The notes: generated from the letters alone by a model not told the origin. DNA of 64,000 nt from Noviherbaspirillum pedocola (GCF_016632335.1 NZ_JAEPBG010000006.1:248001-312000); one strand, 5' to 3'. Shown: positions 16,525-25,147, counted from the stretch's first letter. Translations and numbers: made by a program.

Positions 16525-18438
16525 ATGCTTTCAGGGGATTTTGTTTTGCCGAAGATATTTCCGGGAGAAGATGGCGCAGAGGGAGGGGAGTCTACTGACT
16601 CGCCCGAAAAGCCGCGCTCTTCCTCGAAAAAATCAGCCGGTGCAGCAGGGTCTTCCATTCCCCGCATCCCGCCGCCGGTCGAGGGCATCCAGGTCAACTT
16701 CTGCAAGGCCCCAACCTGTTCCAACTTCGGCGTCCCGCCTAACCCCATCAGCAGGCGTGGACCGGGCTCCTCTAGCCACGACACCTACGTGCTGTCGGGC
16801 GGAATCAGTAAGCGCGGCACTCCTCGCACAGCCATCAAGTGCAAGCTGTGTGGCGATACACCCCCGCTCAAATCCAACTTGGCTATCGCTCAGGAAGTCG
16901 CGCGGCTCATGGCCTATCTCGACGGCGAACCTGAGCCGTCCTGCCAGAACTCGGCTTGTGCCCAGTTCGGCTTGGGAGTTCACTCCAACCGAAGCCGGTA
17001 CATGAGCCATGGCCGTACCGCTCATGGCTCCCCGCGCTTCCGCTGCAAGGAGTGCGGGTCTACTTTTGCGGTCGGCGGCCCCACTACTGGCCAGAAGAAG
17101 CCCCATGAGAACCGGGAAATCTTCATGGAACTGGTCAACAAGGCTCCGTTCCGCCGCATCATGGAAAAGCGCGACATCTGCGCAGCCACGCTCTACGGCA
17201 AGATTGACTTCCTGTTCGCCCAATGCCTGCTCTTCCTGGGCGACCGGGAAGGCAAGTTACTGGAGCGGCTGCCTTTGGGTCACCTGTCTATTTCCGTAGA
17301 CCGGCAGGACTACTACACCAACTGGACCCGGCGGGAGGACAAGCGCAATATCCCGCTACATTCGGTCGTCTCGGCCGACAACCGCACTGGCTACGTTTTC
17401 GGAGCGCACCTGAACTTTGACCCCCGCTTTGACCCGGAAGAGGTCGAAGCGGATGTCCGGTTGGACGATGACGACCTGCTGCCGCAGGAATACCGGCGTA
17501 ATGCCCGGTTCTGGCTCAAAAGCGACTATGACGCTTCCATAGCGGCGACCGCTGCAAGGAAGCGGTATAAGGGGAAGAAAACGGTGCTCGATGCGGCTGC
17601 GGCTCGGTATGCCACGGCGGCCGACCGGGAGGACGTCGAGGTATCGGACGAATTTGACAGGGAGATGCAGTTGCCGGGTACCGGGATGCAGGTTCACGGT
17701 GAGTACACCCTCTACGCTCATTTCCAGGTACTCAAAAGGTCGCTGGCCGGCGCACAAAGCATCACTTTCTATCTTGACCAGGATGCTGGCATGCGGGCGG
17801 CCTGCTTTGCTGCCTTCCATGAGGAGATTCAGCACGACTTCGTTCATGCCTTCTTCGTTACGGTCAAGAAGGAAATGACCAAAGGCCAGAAGTTGGCGGC
17901 CTTCAATGAGGCGCAGAAGCGGTTTGCGGCTGCCAAGGCGTCGATGGGGCTGCTGGACGACGAGTTCATCAAGATTGCGCTCATCAAGGAGCAGTTGCCA
18001 TTGATGAAGGAAATCGGCGGCTACAAAGACAAGTGGCTCCTGCATCCGCTGCCGACCATGAACGAGCCTGAAAAGGCCTTGGCCTACTTAACCGCTCGGC
18101 CGGATTCCCAAGTGAGCGAGGACCAGTTGGCGAAGATGTACCTGTACGGCTCGATGTACGGGGCCGACCGGTTCATGGAGCTGATTCGCCGCCGGCTGAG
18201 CCCTTTGGAGCGAGCCCTATCAAGCTCCAGCGCGGCCGGCCGTATGTGGTACGGCTATGCGCCCTACAACCCCCGAATCATTGAGAAGCTGCTGCTCCTG
18301 CTTCGGGTCTACTGGAACTATTGTTTTGTGCCGAAGGGCAGTAAAGACGGCAAAACACCGGCTGAGCGGCTGGGGCTGGCAAAAGGGAAACTACGTGTCG
18401 AAGACATCCTCTACTTCGACGGAAACAAGAAGCCGTAG
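16525..18438 (+). CDS. Zinc-ribbon DDE transposase
   Basis: A 637-residue protein filling most of the IS. Two Cys4-like zinc modules occupy the N-terminal third (C60/C65 with C106/C109; C140/C145 with C174/C177, the latter in FRCKECGSTF), presumably for end recognition. An RNase H-like catalytic core follows, with a first Asp in LSISVDRQDYYTNW (about 259), a second in FYLDQD (about 418-420) and a candidate Glu near 587 (PRIIEKLLLLL). The C-terminal YWNYCFVPK...KTPAERLGLAKG strongly resembles the ends of IS481/IS240-type DDE transposases. Assignment of the DDE triad is by pattern only. The start ATG has no obvious ribosome site. Confidence 0.82.
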   Translation: MLSGDFVLPKIFPGEDGAEGGESTDSPEKPRSSSKKSAGAAGSSIPRIPPPVEGIQVNFCKAPTCSNFGVPPNPISRRGPGSSSHDTYVLSGGISKRGTPRTAIKCKLCGDTPPLKSNLAIAQEVARLMAYLDGEPEPSCQNSACAQFGLGVHSNRSRYMSHGRTAHGSPRFRCKECGSTFAVGGPTTGQKKPHENREIFMELVNKAPFRRIMEKRDICAATLYGKIDFLFAQCLLFLGDREGKLLERLPLGHLSISVDRQDYYTNWTRREDKRNIPLHSVVSADNRTGYVFGAHLNFDPRFDPEEVEADVRLDDDDLLPQEYRRNARFWLKSDYDASIAATAARKRYKGKKTVLDAAAARYATAADREDVEVSDEFDREMQLPGTGMQVHGEYTLYAHFQVLKRSLAGAQSITFYLDQDAGMRAACFAAFHEEIQHDFVHAFFVTVKKEMTKGQKLAAFNEAQKRFAAAKASMGLLDDEFIKIALIKEQLPLMKEIGGYKDKWLLHPLPTMNEPEKALAYLTARPDSQVSEDQLAKMYLYGSMYGADRFMELIRRRLSPLERALSSSSAAGRMWYGYAPYNPRIIEKLLLLLRVYWNYCFVPKGSKDGKTPAERLGLAKGKLRVEDILYFDGNKKP

Positions 18439-18528
18439 CGGGTGAAGATAGCGCGCGCAACATGAAAGACTCACCTCAGGCTCCTGTTGGCAAGGGGCAG
18501 ACATTGATTCTTTAAAAGAGGGATACGT

Positions 18529-18906
18529 CTATATCGTTTCCTCTAGCCACAAGATTGCCTGTGCCATGTCGTTATAGAAGACTCGGTACGCACCTTCGCC
18601 GAATTGCCCAAAAGCGATTCGAGCCAGATAAGCGATACGAGTATTGGGGACCAAAATGGCTCTTCGTAGCGGAATGGGACCTATCTGTTCCCAAGCCTCC
18701 GAGTCCATTTTCTGTTGTAACAGAACCATATCGACCGTAGGGTCTTCCATCTCCAATGCGTCATATAACACCTTGACCTGACTCGTGTCCTTCACGAGTT
18801 CGAAAATACGATGCTGACACTCTTTCAATATCTCTTCATCGCATCGTCCACGTAGGCGTGCCAGAACGATTTCGCCTACCGGCTCTACCCAAAGCTGCTG
18901 ATTCAT
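18529..18906 (-). CDS. STAS/SpoIIAA-like passenger protein
   Basis: A 125-residue protein from the ATG at 18906 (MNQQLWVEPVGEIVLARL); the frame continues upstream to 19017 but that part looks non-coding and the ribosome site is weak. The pattern strand-ARLRGRCDEE-helix-VKVLYDALEMEDPT-strand-RRAILVPNTRIAYLARIAFG fits STAS/SpoIIAA-like folds, which act as phospho-switch antagonists or small-molecule binders. It lies within the IS, convergent with the transposase, so it travels with the element. A role in stress signalling or in regulating transposition is speculation. Confidence 0.65.
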   Translation of the reverse strand: MNQQLWVEPVGEIVLARLRGRCDEEILKECQHRIFELVKDTSQVKVLYDALEMEDPTVDMVLLQQKMDSEAWEQIGPIPLRRAILVPNTRIAYLARIAFGQFGEGAYRVFYNDMAQAILWLEETI

Positions 18907-19007
18907 CTTCAAAGTCACCGACGTTATAGCTGGACTCGATACTTTATCAGAAGCGTCGGGTATAGCGTACCTGCATCCTTGTTGGCTGTTTGACCATTTA
19001 GGCAAGA

Positions 19008-19039
19008 AAGCCCCCAAAACCTATCGGGTTTGGGGGCTT
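19008..19039. terminator. Hairpin near the right end of the IS
   Basis: AAGCCCCCAAAACC pairs with GGGTTTGGGGGCTT over a TATC loop. Pyrimidine-rich flanks on both strands make it a possible bidirectional terminator. It lies upstream of the passenger gene and would block outside transcription from entering the element from the right. Confidence 0.6.
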
Positions 19040-19065
19040 CTCAATCAAAATGCGCCTAAGGCTTC

Positions 19066-19090
19066 ACCAACACCTTTTTAGAACGGGTAG
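19066..19090 (-). repeat. Right terminal inverted repeat of the IS
   Basis: Perfect 25-bp inverted copy of 16462-16486, ending with CGGGTAG at the outer edge and followed directly by the 9-bp duplication. Confidence 0.92.
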
Positions 19091-19099
19091 ACCGTGGAT
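19091..19099. repeat. Target-site duplication, right copy (9 bp)
   Basis: accgtggat, identical to 16453-16461. Removing the IS and one copy restores a perfect minus-strand terminator hairpin made of 16440-16452, the target site and 19100-19110. Confidence 0.85.
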
Positions 19100-19103
19100 A
19101 CGG

Positions 19104-19140
19104 GCGGGTTGCAATCCATCCTTGGTAGGTTGGAGGAGAC
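19104..19140 (+). repeat. Inverted repeat arm A (partner at 19321-19357)
   Basis: A 37-bp segment (GCGGGTTGCAATCCATCC ... TGGAGGAGAC) that is an imperfect reverse complement of 19321-19357, with a few mismatches and a two-base gap. Each arm ends outward in a GC hairpin with an eight-base T run. Together they bracket about 180 bp and resemble a small non-autonomous (MITE-like) element. Confidence 0.7.
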
Positions 19141-19320
19141 GGTTCGAAGATTACCTTCACTTCTACATCTGATCCATCAGCGGAACACCTAATCGCTTGT
19201 AAGAATTTTCTTGCAGTGCACAAGGAAAACGTTCGGTCTCTACTGGTATTCACGGATACGATATTTGGTATTGGGAAATGGAATTTCCGCATCGCCCGCG
19301 TGGTCGCTATAGTTGCACTT

Positions 19321-19357
19321 GTCTCCTCCACCCTCCCAAGGATGGATTAACCCGCTC
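19321..19357 (-). repeat. Inverted repeat arm B (partner at 19104-19140)
   Basis: GTCTCCTCCACCCTCCCAAG and onwards through GATGGATTAACCCGC, the mirror of arm A. It runs directly into the plus-strand terminator at 19349-19377. Confidence 0.7.
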
Positions 19358-19377
19358 CCTGTGAGCGGGTTTTTTTT
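19349..19377 (+). terminator. Rho-independent terminator (plus strand)
   Basis: AACCCGCTC pairs with GAGCGGGTT over a CCTGT loop, followed by eight T residues. It faces the minus-strand GGDEF/EAL gene but is oriented to stop plus-strand transcripts coming from the IS side. Confidence 0.8.
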
Positions 19378-19416
19378 GCTCTACGCATCGAGAACGATCA
19401 GGCTCGCCGGCAGCAT

Positions 19417-22074
19417 CTATGGCCGTATCGCAGGGAAAAGCTTCTTTCGCTGGATCAGCGCGGCAGCATTGTCCGGCGGCACCGGCTTCGAGATGAAATA
19501 ACCCTGGATTTCATTGCAGCCCAACGCCTGTAGCGTGTGCAGCTGTTCGACGGTCTCGACGCCTTCGGCTACAACGAGCATGTCTATCGCATGCGCCATT
19601 GACACAATCGCGCGGAATAGCTCGACCCCGGACGGCTTCGCCAGTTGCGAAGTGAATGCACGGTCTACTTTCAGGCCCTGCATGTCCAGATGCTGCAACT
19701 GCGACAGCGAAGAATAGCCTGTACCGAAGTCGTCTACGTACAGGCTGAGCTCCATTCGCTGCAGCGCTGCAATTTCCTCTGCTGCGATCTTGCTCCCGGC
19801 TACCGTTTCGGATTCCGTGATCTCAATCTCGAGCAAGGCGGGCTCGATCGCATATGCCTTCATGCAGTAATGAACTGTGCTGCTCACACTGCCGCCATTG
19901 ATCTGCCTCGCAGAGACGTTCACCGCGACTGGCACGAGCGGTATACCGTCGCGGCGCCACTGCGCCAACTGGCGACATGCCTGGTGAATGACCTGTTCGC
20001 CAAGCGGTACGATGAGCCCTGTCTCTTCAGCGACTGAAATAAACGCATCCGGCGGCACCATGCCGTGCTCAGGATGCTTCCAGCGTACCAGTGCTTCGAG
20101 GCTCGTGATCTCGCCTGTGACAGCGTCGACGCGTGGCTGGTAGTGCAGCAGCAGCTCTTCATGCTCGATGGCATGCTTCAGCTCCTTCTGCCAGTTCAAT
20201 CTGCGGACCAACTGATCGGACAGGTGAGCATCGAAAAACCGGTAGCCGCCCTTGCCTGCTTCCTTCGCCGAGTACATTGCGATATCGGCGTTCTTCATCA
20301 GCGTTTGCATATTGTCGCCGTCGCGCGGAAACACGCTGATACCGATCGACGCCTTAATGGTATGCGCGTGGCCGCCGGCGACTACGAATGGCTCTCGGAG
20401 CCGCTCGATGATGCGGTTTGCGATAGTCGCCGCGTCGCTTTCGCCGTCGATGGATTCGAGCACAAGCATGAATTCATCGCCGCCCAGGCGCACGGCGCTG
20501 TCTGTGGGGCGTAAAACGCCCTGCAAACGCATGGCGGCGGCACTGAGCAGTTCGTCTCCGGCCGCATGCCCAAGCGTGTCGTTAAGCAGCTTGAAGTCGT
20601 CAAGATCGACGAAGAGCAGCGATAGGGGGCGGTGCGCATGTTGTACCCTCTCGATAGCTCTGGGCAGGTATTGCGTCAACCAGTGCCGGTTTGGCAATGA
20701 CGTCAGCGCATCAGTGTGCGCCAATTGCTCGAGTCTGGCTTCATGCTCCTTTATCGTGGAGATATCCTTGACCGTAATGGCAAGGCCAACACCGGTCTTC
20801 GCCATGCGGCGTTGGACCCAGCGCGGCGGGTGCGCAGTACGTTTGGGGACGTAGATCTCATCCTCCAGATAGCCAACTTCCATCGCGCGCCGAAACTCCG
20901 GAAGCGGATTAGCCACTTCGCCATTGCCGTAAAGCTGGCTCAAGGTCATGCCTACGAGTCTGTCACGTTCGATGCCTTGGTTTACCGCGCCCTGGTCGTT
21001 GCAGTCCTCGATGACGAAGTCAGTGATGTTCGCCGCGGCGTCTTGCACAGGTCGCAGGATGTAAAACGCATCTTGGGTATTTTCAGTCGCGATCCGGTAA
21101 GCATCACGCACCTCGCTTCTATATTTCCTTTGCTGGTTCCGCCACCGCGTGTAGAGCGTTGCAGCGGCGGCCAGCAGCACGAGAAACAGAGTGCCGATAG
21201 CGAGAATCATTACCAGCTCGCGCTTGCGGGGGGCAAAGGCCTCATTGCGCGCCGGTATCGACATTCCGGCCATTGAGAACACGGGATATCCCCGGACTTT
21301 TTGCCATGCCACCACGCGCGGGATATGGTCGTAGAACCGCTCCTTTGGCGCGATGCCTACTCCGGAATCACGTGTGAAGTCGGTATAAGAGTCGGCCATG
21401 GGGCCACGGGCACTTTTGTCCGCAGGTGTCTTCGCAGCAAGAAATACGCCGTCGCTCTTGCGAACCGCGATGAAATCGTCCCTATCCGCAGCACTGGCAT
21501 CGCGAAACGACACCAGGTAGTCGGGATCAATAGCGACGATAACGATGCCGTCGAACATGCCGCGAGCGTCCTCAAGACGGCGCGAAAGAACGATCTTCGG
21601 CTGCTTGGTTCGCATCCCAATCAGGGGGTCCGAGATCAGCAGCCCTGCGTTGGCATTGCGTTGATGTTCGAGAAAATGCGCAGTCTTGCTGATACAAGGC
21701 GTTTTGCGATCGAACGGGGTGGTGCTGGTCACCAGGCAGCCATGACGGTCGACGATGGAAACGATCAGTTTGTTCTCATCCGGGATCAGCCCGGCAGCAA
21801 CCTGCCGCTCCAGTTTTACATTGCCGTGCGTTTCTCCCCAGTGGAATTTCAGGCTGAGCAGCAGATAATCGATTTGGGAGAGCGTGCGGTCGAGCTGTTC
21901 GGCATAGGCCTTCGCCTGCGCGGAGACGGACGCTCGCATCTCCTTATCGATCCGGGCCTTCTCTTGGGCGATGGTTCCGAACACCCATGCCCACAACAAT
22001 CCGATGAAGAGCACAACCGACGCTATCGGAATAATGCTGGGTACGGCCTGAGTGCGTAGCGAAGAAGAAACCAT
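19417..22074 (-). CDS. Membrane GGDEF-EAL protein with periplasmic sensor and PAS domain
   Basis: An 885-residue cyclic-di-GMP enzyme. Helix 1 (about 14-34) and helix 2 (about 285-307) bracket a periplasmic Cache-like sensor. A PAS-type domain follows, then a GGDEF domain with intact RLGGDEF and an inhibitory-site RxxD five residues before it (RPTDSAVRLGGDEF). The EAL domain contains EALVRW and DDFGTGYSSL. Both domains therefore look catalytically competent; net synthesis or hydrolysis cannot be told by eye. It is divergent from the response-regulator GGDEF gene at 22362, sharing a ~290-bp upstream region. Confidence 0.92.
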   Translation of the reverse strand: MVSSSLRTQAVPSIIPIASVVLFIGLLWAWVFGTIAQEKARIDKEMRASVSAQAKAYAEQLDRTLSQIDYLLLSLKFHWGETHGNVKLERQVAAGLIPDENKLIVSIVDRHGCLVTSTTPFDRKTPCISKTAHFLEHQRNANAGLLISDPLIGMRTKQPKIVLSRRLEDARGMFDGIVIVAIDPDYLVSFRDASAADRDDFIAVRKSDGVFLAAKTPADKSARGPMADSYTDFTRDSGVGIAPKERFYDHIPRVVAWQKVRGYPVFSMAGMSIPARNEAFAPRKRELVMILAIGTLFLVLLAAAATLYTRWRNQQRKYRSEVRDAYRIATENTQDAFYILRPVQDAAANITDFVIEDCNDQGAVNQGIERDRLVGMTLSQLYGNGEVANPLPEFRRAMEVGYLEDEIYVPKRTAHPPRWVQRRMAKTGVGLAITVKDISTIKEHEARLEQLAHTDALTSLPNRHWLTQYLPRAIERVQHAHRPLSLLFVDLDDFKLLNDTLGHAAGDELLSAAAMRLQGVLRPTDSAVRLGGDEFMLVLESIDGESDAATIANRIIERLREPFVVAGGHAHTIKASIGISVFPRDGDNMQTLMKNADIAMYSAKEAGKGGYRFFDAHLSDQLVRRLNWQKELKHAIEHEELLLHYQPRVDAVTGEITSLEALVRWKHPEHGMVPPDAFISVAEETGLIVPLGEQVIHQACRQLAQWRRDGIPLVPVAVNVSARQINGGSVSSTVHYCMKAYAIEPALLEIEITESETVAGSKIAAEEIAALQRMELSLYVDDFGTGYSSLSQLQHLDMQGLKVDRAFTSQLAKPSGVELFRAIVSMAHAIDMLVVAEGVETVEQLHTLQALGCNEIQGYFISKPVPPDNAAALIQRKKLFPAIRP

Positions 22075-22361
22075 AATGGGATGACGTTGCGGCAGCGGCG
22101 ATCCGTGTTTTCAAAAAATCGAGCGTCATCGATTGCCAAATGGAAAAATACGCAAAGATGTTAACTTTTCGCAATCATACAGCGTTACAGAAATCGTGCG
22201 GAATGCGTCACACGAAACAGAAGAGCGCCTGTTTCGCTGGCGCGTATCGCGCACAGAAAGCTGCATACCTGTTGTTGAATAATTTAAGATTGCCGTTTTT
22301 TCCGGCGCGAACCGCATTGGCGGTCGATATCAACGTTCGCCATAGCAAAGGTATCTGCCCC

Positions 22362-23285
22362 TTGAAACTACTTGTCGTCGATGACTGCGTCCGGCATGCG
22401 CAATCTCTCGCTGAGCTGCTGCGTATGCGTGGATATGCCGAGGTAACGGTGGTCACGGACCCAAGCGCGGTAGCAGCGTTGCATGCTGCCCAAGACTACG
22501 ACCTGATTTTGCTTGATATATGCATGCCGGGGCTCGATGGCCTGGCTGTCATGGAGCGCCTGCAGGCAGAGTCGAACGGCCATCTGTTACCGATCTTTGT
22601 CGTGACCGGGTACGGCAGCCGTCGAAACGAAGCGCTCGCCGCCGGCGCGCTGGATGTCGTCACCAAGCCATACGACCTGAACGAGCTGGATCTACGTCTA
22701 CGCAACGCTCTACGCGTTAGGACGCTCGTCAAGGATCTGTCCCGACGCTCTGAAGAACATCGCTTAATGGCACTCCATGATGCGCTGACCGGCCTACCGA
22801 ATCGTCGTTTGCTCCTCGATCGGATCGACACCGCGCTTCATCTGGCAAAGCGAAACAGCAAGCATATGGCGCTGCTCTACATCGATCTGGACGGTTTCAA
22901 GGAAATCAACGACCGCCTGGGTCACGCAGCCGGCGACGAACTGTTGCAACACGTGGCCAGACGCTTGTCGCACAGTGTGCGGCAGGCAGACACCGTGGGA
23001 CGCCTTGGCGGCGACGAATTCGTGATGGTGCTTTCGGAGATCCGTTCGCCGGAAGAGGCTTCTGTGCCGGCCGACAAGGTGATTCACACCTTGTCATCCG
23101 CTTTCGCTGTGGGCGGGCGTGAGGTCGGGATCAGCGCCAGCGTCGGCATCGCCGTCTATCCTCAACACGGGAGCGCAGCGTCAGATCTGCTCGCGCATGC
23201 TGACGCCGCACTGTATGCCATGAAGATTTCAGGCAAGAATGGCTATCGGTATGCCGTTGATATCGCCGTTGACGGAAAGGCGTAG
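22362..23285 (+). CDS. Response regulator with GGDEF output domain (WspR-like diguanylate cyclase)
   Basis: I start at a TTG (22362) because the receiver domain begins there (LKLLVVDDCVRHAQ) and the upstream 74 open codons look non-coding; an AAAGG lies about 11 bases before it. The ~307-residue protein has a receiver domain with Asp in LILLDICMPGLDG and Lys in VTKPYD, a helical linker and a GGDEF domain with RLGGDEF and an RxxD inhibitory site (RQADTVGRLGGDEF). It should make cyclic-di-GMP when phosphorylated. It is divergent from the GGDEF-EAL gene, suggesting paired control of one cyclic-di-GMP pool. Confidence 0.88.
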   Translation: MKLLVVDDCVRHAQSLAELLRMRGYAEVTVVTDPSAVAALHAAQDYDLILLDICMPGLDGLAVMERLQAESNGHLLPIFVVTGYGSRRNEALAAGALDVVTKPYDLNELDLRLRNALRVRTLVKDLSRRSEEHRLMALHDALTGLPNRRLLLDRIDTALHLAKRNSKHMALLYIDLDGFKEINDRLGHAAGDELLQHVARRLSHSVRQADTVGRLGGDEFVMVLSEIRSPEEASVPADKVIHTLSSAFAVGGREVGISASVGIAVYPQHGSAASDLLAHADAALYAMKISGKNGYRYAVDIAVDGKA

Positions 23286-23298
23286 CGTAATGAATAGT

Positions 23299-24102
23299 TT
23301 ACCGACGGTGCGCAGCTTCATACAGCGGCATCACGGTCGGCATCAGCGCAGACAGCGACTCGATGCGGCTTGCATCCGACGGATGCGTGGAAAGAAACTC
23401 GGGCGGCGCCTTGCCCTGCGAGGCCGTTGCCATCTTTTGCCACAGCGTGATCGCCGCGCGCGGGTCGAAGCCGGCGCGTGCGGCCAGCTCAAGCCCCATC
23501 TGGTCGGCTTCGACTTCGTTCTGACGGCTGTTCGGCAGCGTGAAAAGTAGCTGCGACGCCTGATTCGCCAGACCAACGGTACCGGCCGCGCCTGGTGCAG
23601 CGACCGAGGCGATCTGCACTGCCGTGTTCTTCAACATTGCCTGCGACAGCTTTTCCCGCCCGTGCTCGCGCAACGCATGCGCGACTTCATGGCCAAGCAC
23701 CACAGCGACCTCGTCGTCGGTGAGATGCAGCGTTCTGGGCAAGCCCGTGTACAGGATGATTTTGCCGCCTGGCGCGCAGGCCGCATTGATCTTCGGATCG
23801 TTGATGAGAGCGAATTGCCAGTGCCAGGCATCGGCATCATCGCGGAACGTATTCGCCTGCGCCTTCACGCGCATTGCAATCGCCTTCAGCCGGTCATACT
23901 CCGGGCCTTGCGTGATGAGCTTGCCTTGCATCTTGGCCTGCACCGCCATCTGCAGGTAGCTGTCCGCCGCAATCTTGTCCACCTTCTCGGAAGACACCCA
24001 GAGCGTCTGCTGGCGCGTCACTCCTACGGCGCCTGGCCTGGTGCTGGAAGCGCAGCCGGTGGCGACGAATGTGACCGCCGCGATTGCGAGCAGCTTTTTC
24101 AT
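23299..24102 (-). CDS. M48-family zinc metallopeptidase lipoprotein
   Basis: A 267-residue protein with a lipoprotein signal (VTFVATGCASS, lipidated Cys17). The catalytic zinc motif GHEVAHALREH has H138, E139 and H142, with a third ligand Glu near 197 (NEVEADQMGLEL). The layout matches LoiP/YcaL/BepA-type outer-membrane quality-control peptidases. Its ATG overlaps the stop of the 24099-24401 gene, so they are coupled. Confidence 0.9.
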   Translation of the reverse strand: MKKLLAIAAVTFVATGCASSTRPGAVGVTRQQTLWVSSEKVDKIAADSYLQMAVQAKMQGKLITQGPEYDRLKAIAMRVKAQANTFRDDADAWHWQFALINDPKINAACAPGGKIILYTGLPRTLHLTDDEVAVVLGHEVAHALREHGREKLSQAMLKNTAVQIASVAAPGAAGTVGLANQASQLLFTLPNSRQNEVEADQMGLELAARAGFDPRAAITLWQKMATASQGKAPPEFLSTHPSDASRIESLSALMPTVMPLYEAAHRR

Positions 24103-24401
24103 CGCACGCTCCCGATTTGAAATACGTTCTTCATGTCGGCGGTACGTCCTTCCGGTGAAGCCACAAACGCATGCTGGTCGATTTCTTCGCCATCTTCATC
24201 GTGAAGCGTCACCTCGCCACTCCAGCGCAGCACGCGCAAATGCGCACCCATCCAGGCGAGATAGTCCTCGTACGATTGAGTTTGCCAGAGTTCGCGGTTC
24301 TGAAAATTGCGGCCGGACAGGTTATTGAAGATGACGCGGCATGAAACGTCGTCGCCGGTCATGATCTGCTGTCCGTTTAGCCTGAGTGAGAATTCAGCCA
24401 T
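24099..24401 (-). CDS. Unknown 100-residue protein coupled to the M48 peptidase
   Basis: Starts MAEFSLRLNGQQIMTGDDVS at 24401 after GGAG. Strand-rich N-terminus, then EDYLAWMGAHLRVLRWSGEV and an acidic segment (HDEDGEEIDQH). There is no signal peptide. The four-base ATGA overlap with the peptidase gene implies joint translation and possibly a shared task. Family not recognised. Confidence 0.55.
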   Translation of the reverse strand: MAEFSLRLNGQQIMTGDDVSCRVIFNNLSGRNFQNRELWQTQSYEDYLAWMGAHLRVLRWSGEVTLHDEDGEEIDQHAFVASPEGRTADMKNVFQIGSVR

Positions 24402-24487
24402 CGTCGAGTCTCCAAAGTCGATGGCTACAAGGGTAGCTGGCAAAGCATGGCGCGCAAGCCGTCGATATGCCGCGCACGCCATAGCGA

Positions 24488-25147
24488 CTATGCGGCCGGC
24501 GCGCAGTCGATCAGGCCATGAGTGATGGCGTAATGCATCAGTTCGCCGTTGTGCCGCAATTTCATCTTCGCCAAAAGGCGGGTGCGGTACTGTGAAACCG
24601 TCTTGATCGACAGGCTCAGCTCGCTGGCAATGTCGACCGGGCGCTTGCCGGAAGCCAGTTTGATCAGCGTCTCGAACTCCCGGTTCGACAGCAGTTCGTG
24701 CGGCGCCGGGTTGTCTCCATCGCCGGCAAGCTGGGCCAGCGCCTCGGCCAGCGTCGGGGTGATGTACTTGCGGCCCGACACCACATGACGCACGGCGGCA
24801 AGCAGTTCGCCCGGATGGATATGCTTGGACAGGAAACCCGCCGCACCGCATTTCAGCGCGCGCACGGCAAACTGCTGCTCCTCGTGCATCGACAGCATCA
24901 GCACTTTGAGACCCGGAAATTCCTTGCGGATCTGCGCCAGGAGGTCGAAGCCGCTGCGCCCGGGCATCGAAATGTCCAGCAGCACGACATCTGCCGCGCA
25001 AGACCGAAGCAGCGTCAGCGCTTGCTGTCCATCTGCCGCTTCGCCCGCGAAGGTCATATCGCCGGCGTCGTTGACGACGTGCCGGATACCTTCGCGAACG
25101 AAGGGGTGGTCATCGACGGTGACCACGCGAATCGGATGGTCGCTCAT
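24488..25147 (-). CDS. NarL/FixJ-type response regulator
   Basis: A 219-residue two-domain regulator. The receiver has TVDDHPFVREG, phosphoacceptor Asp in VVLLDISMPGRSG and Lys in LSKHIHPGEL. The C-terminal LuxR-type helix-turn-helix is around LSNREFETLIKLASGKR and SIKTVSQYRTRLLAKM. It belongs to the group of VraR/RcsB/UvrY-like activators. No sensor kinase is adjacent. Its start overlaps the stop of the gene at 25144-25389. Confidence 0.92.
   Translation of the reverse strand: MSDHPIRVVTVDDHPFVREGIRHVVNDAGDMTFAGEAADGQQALTLLRSCAADVVLLDISMPGRSGFDLLAQIRKEFPGLKVLMLSMHEEQQFAVRALKCGAAGFLSKHIHPGELLAAVRHVVSGRKYITPTLAEALAQLAGDGDNPAPHELLSNREFETLIKLASGKRPVDIASELSLSIKTVSQYRTRLLAKMKLRHNGELMHYAITHGLIDCAPAA

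Larger units (their letters stand above)
16462..19090. mobile_element. Insertion sequence (2629 bp) with transposase and STAS-like passenger gene
   Basis: The element is bounded by perfect 25-bp terminal inverted repeats (16462-16486 and 19066-19090, beginning CTACCCGTTC and ending GTGTTGGT) and a 9-bp target duplication. It encodes a plus-strand zinc-ribbon DDE transposase (16525-18438) and a convergent passenger gene (18529-18906), plus a hairpin near the right end (19008-19039). I cannot assign it to a named IS family. The 9-bp duplication and zinc ribbons recall IS1-like elements, but the transposase is far longer. Intact repeats and open frame suggest a recent, possibly active insertion. 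Confidence 0.9.
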
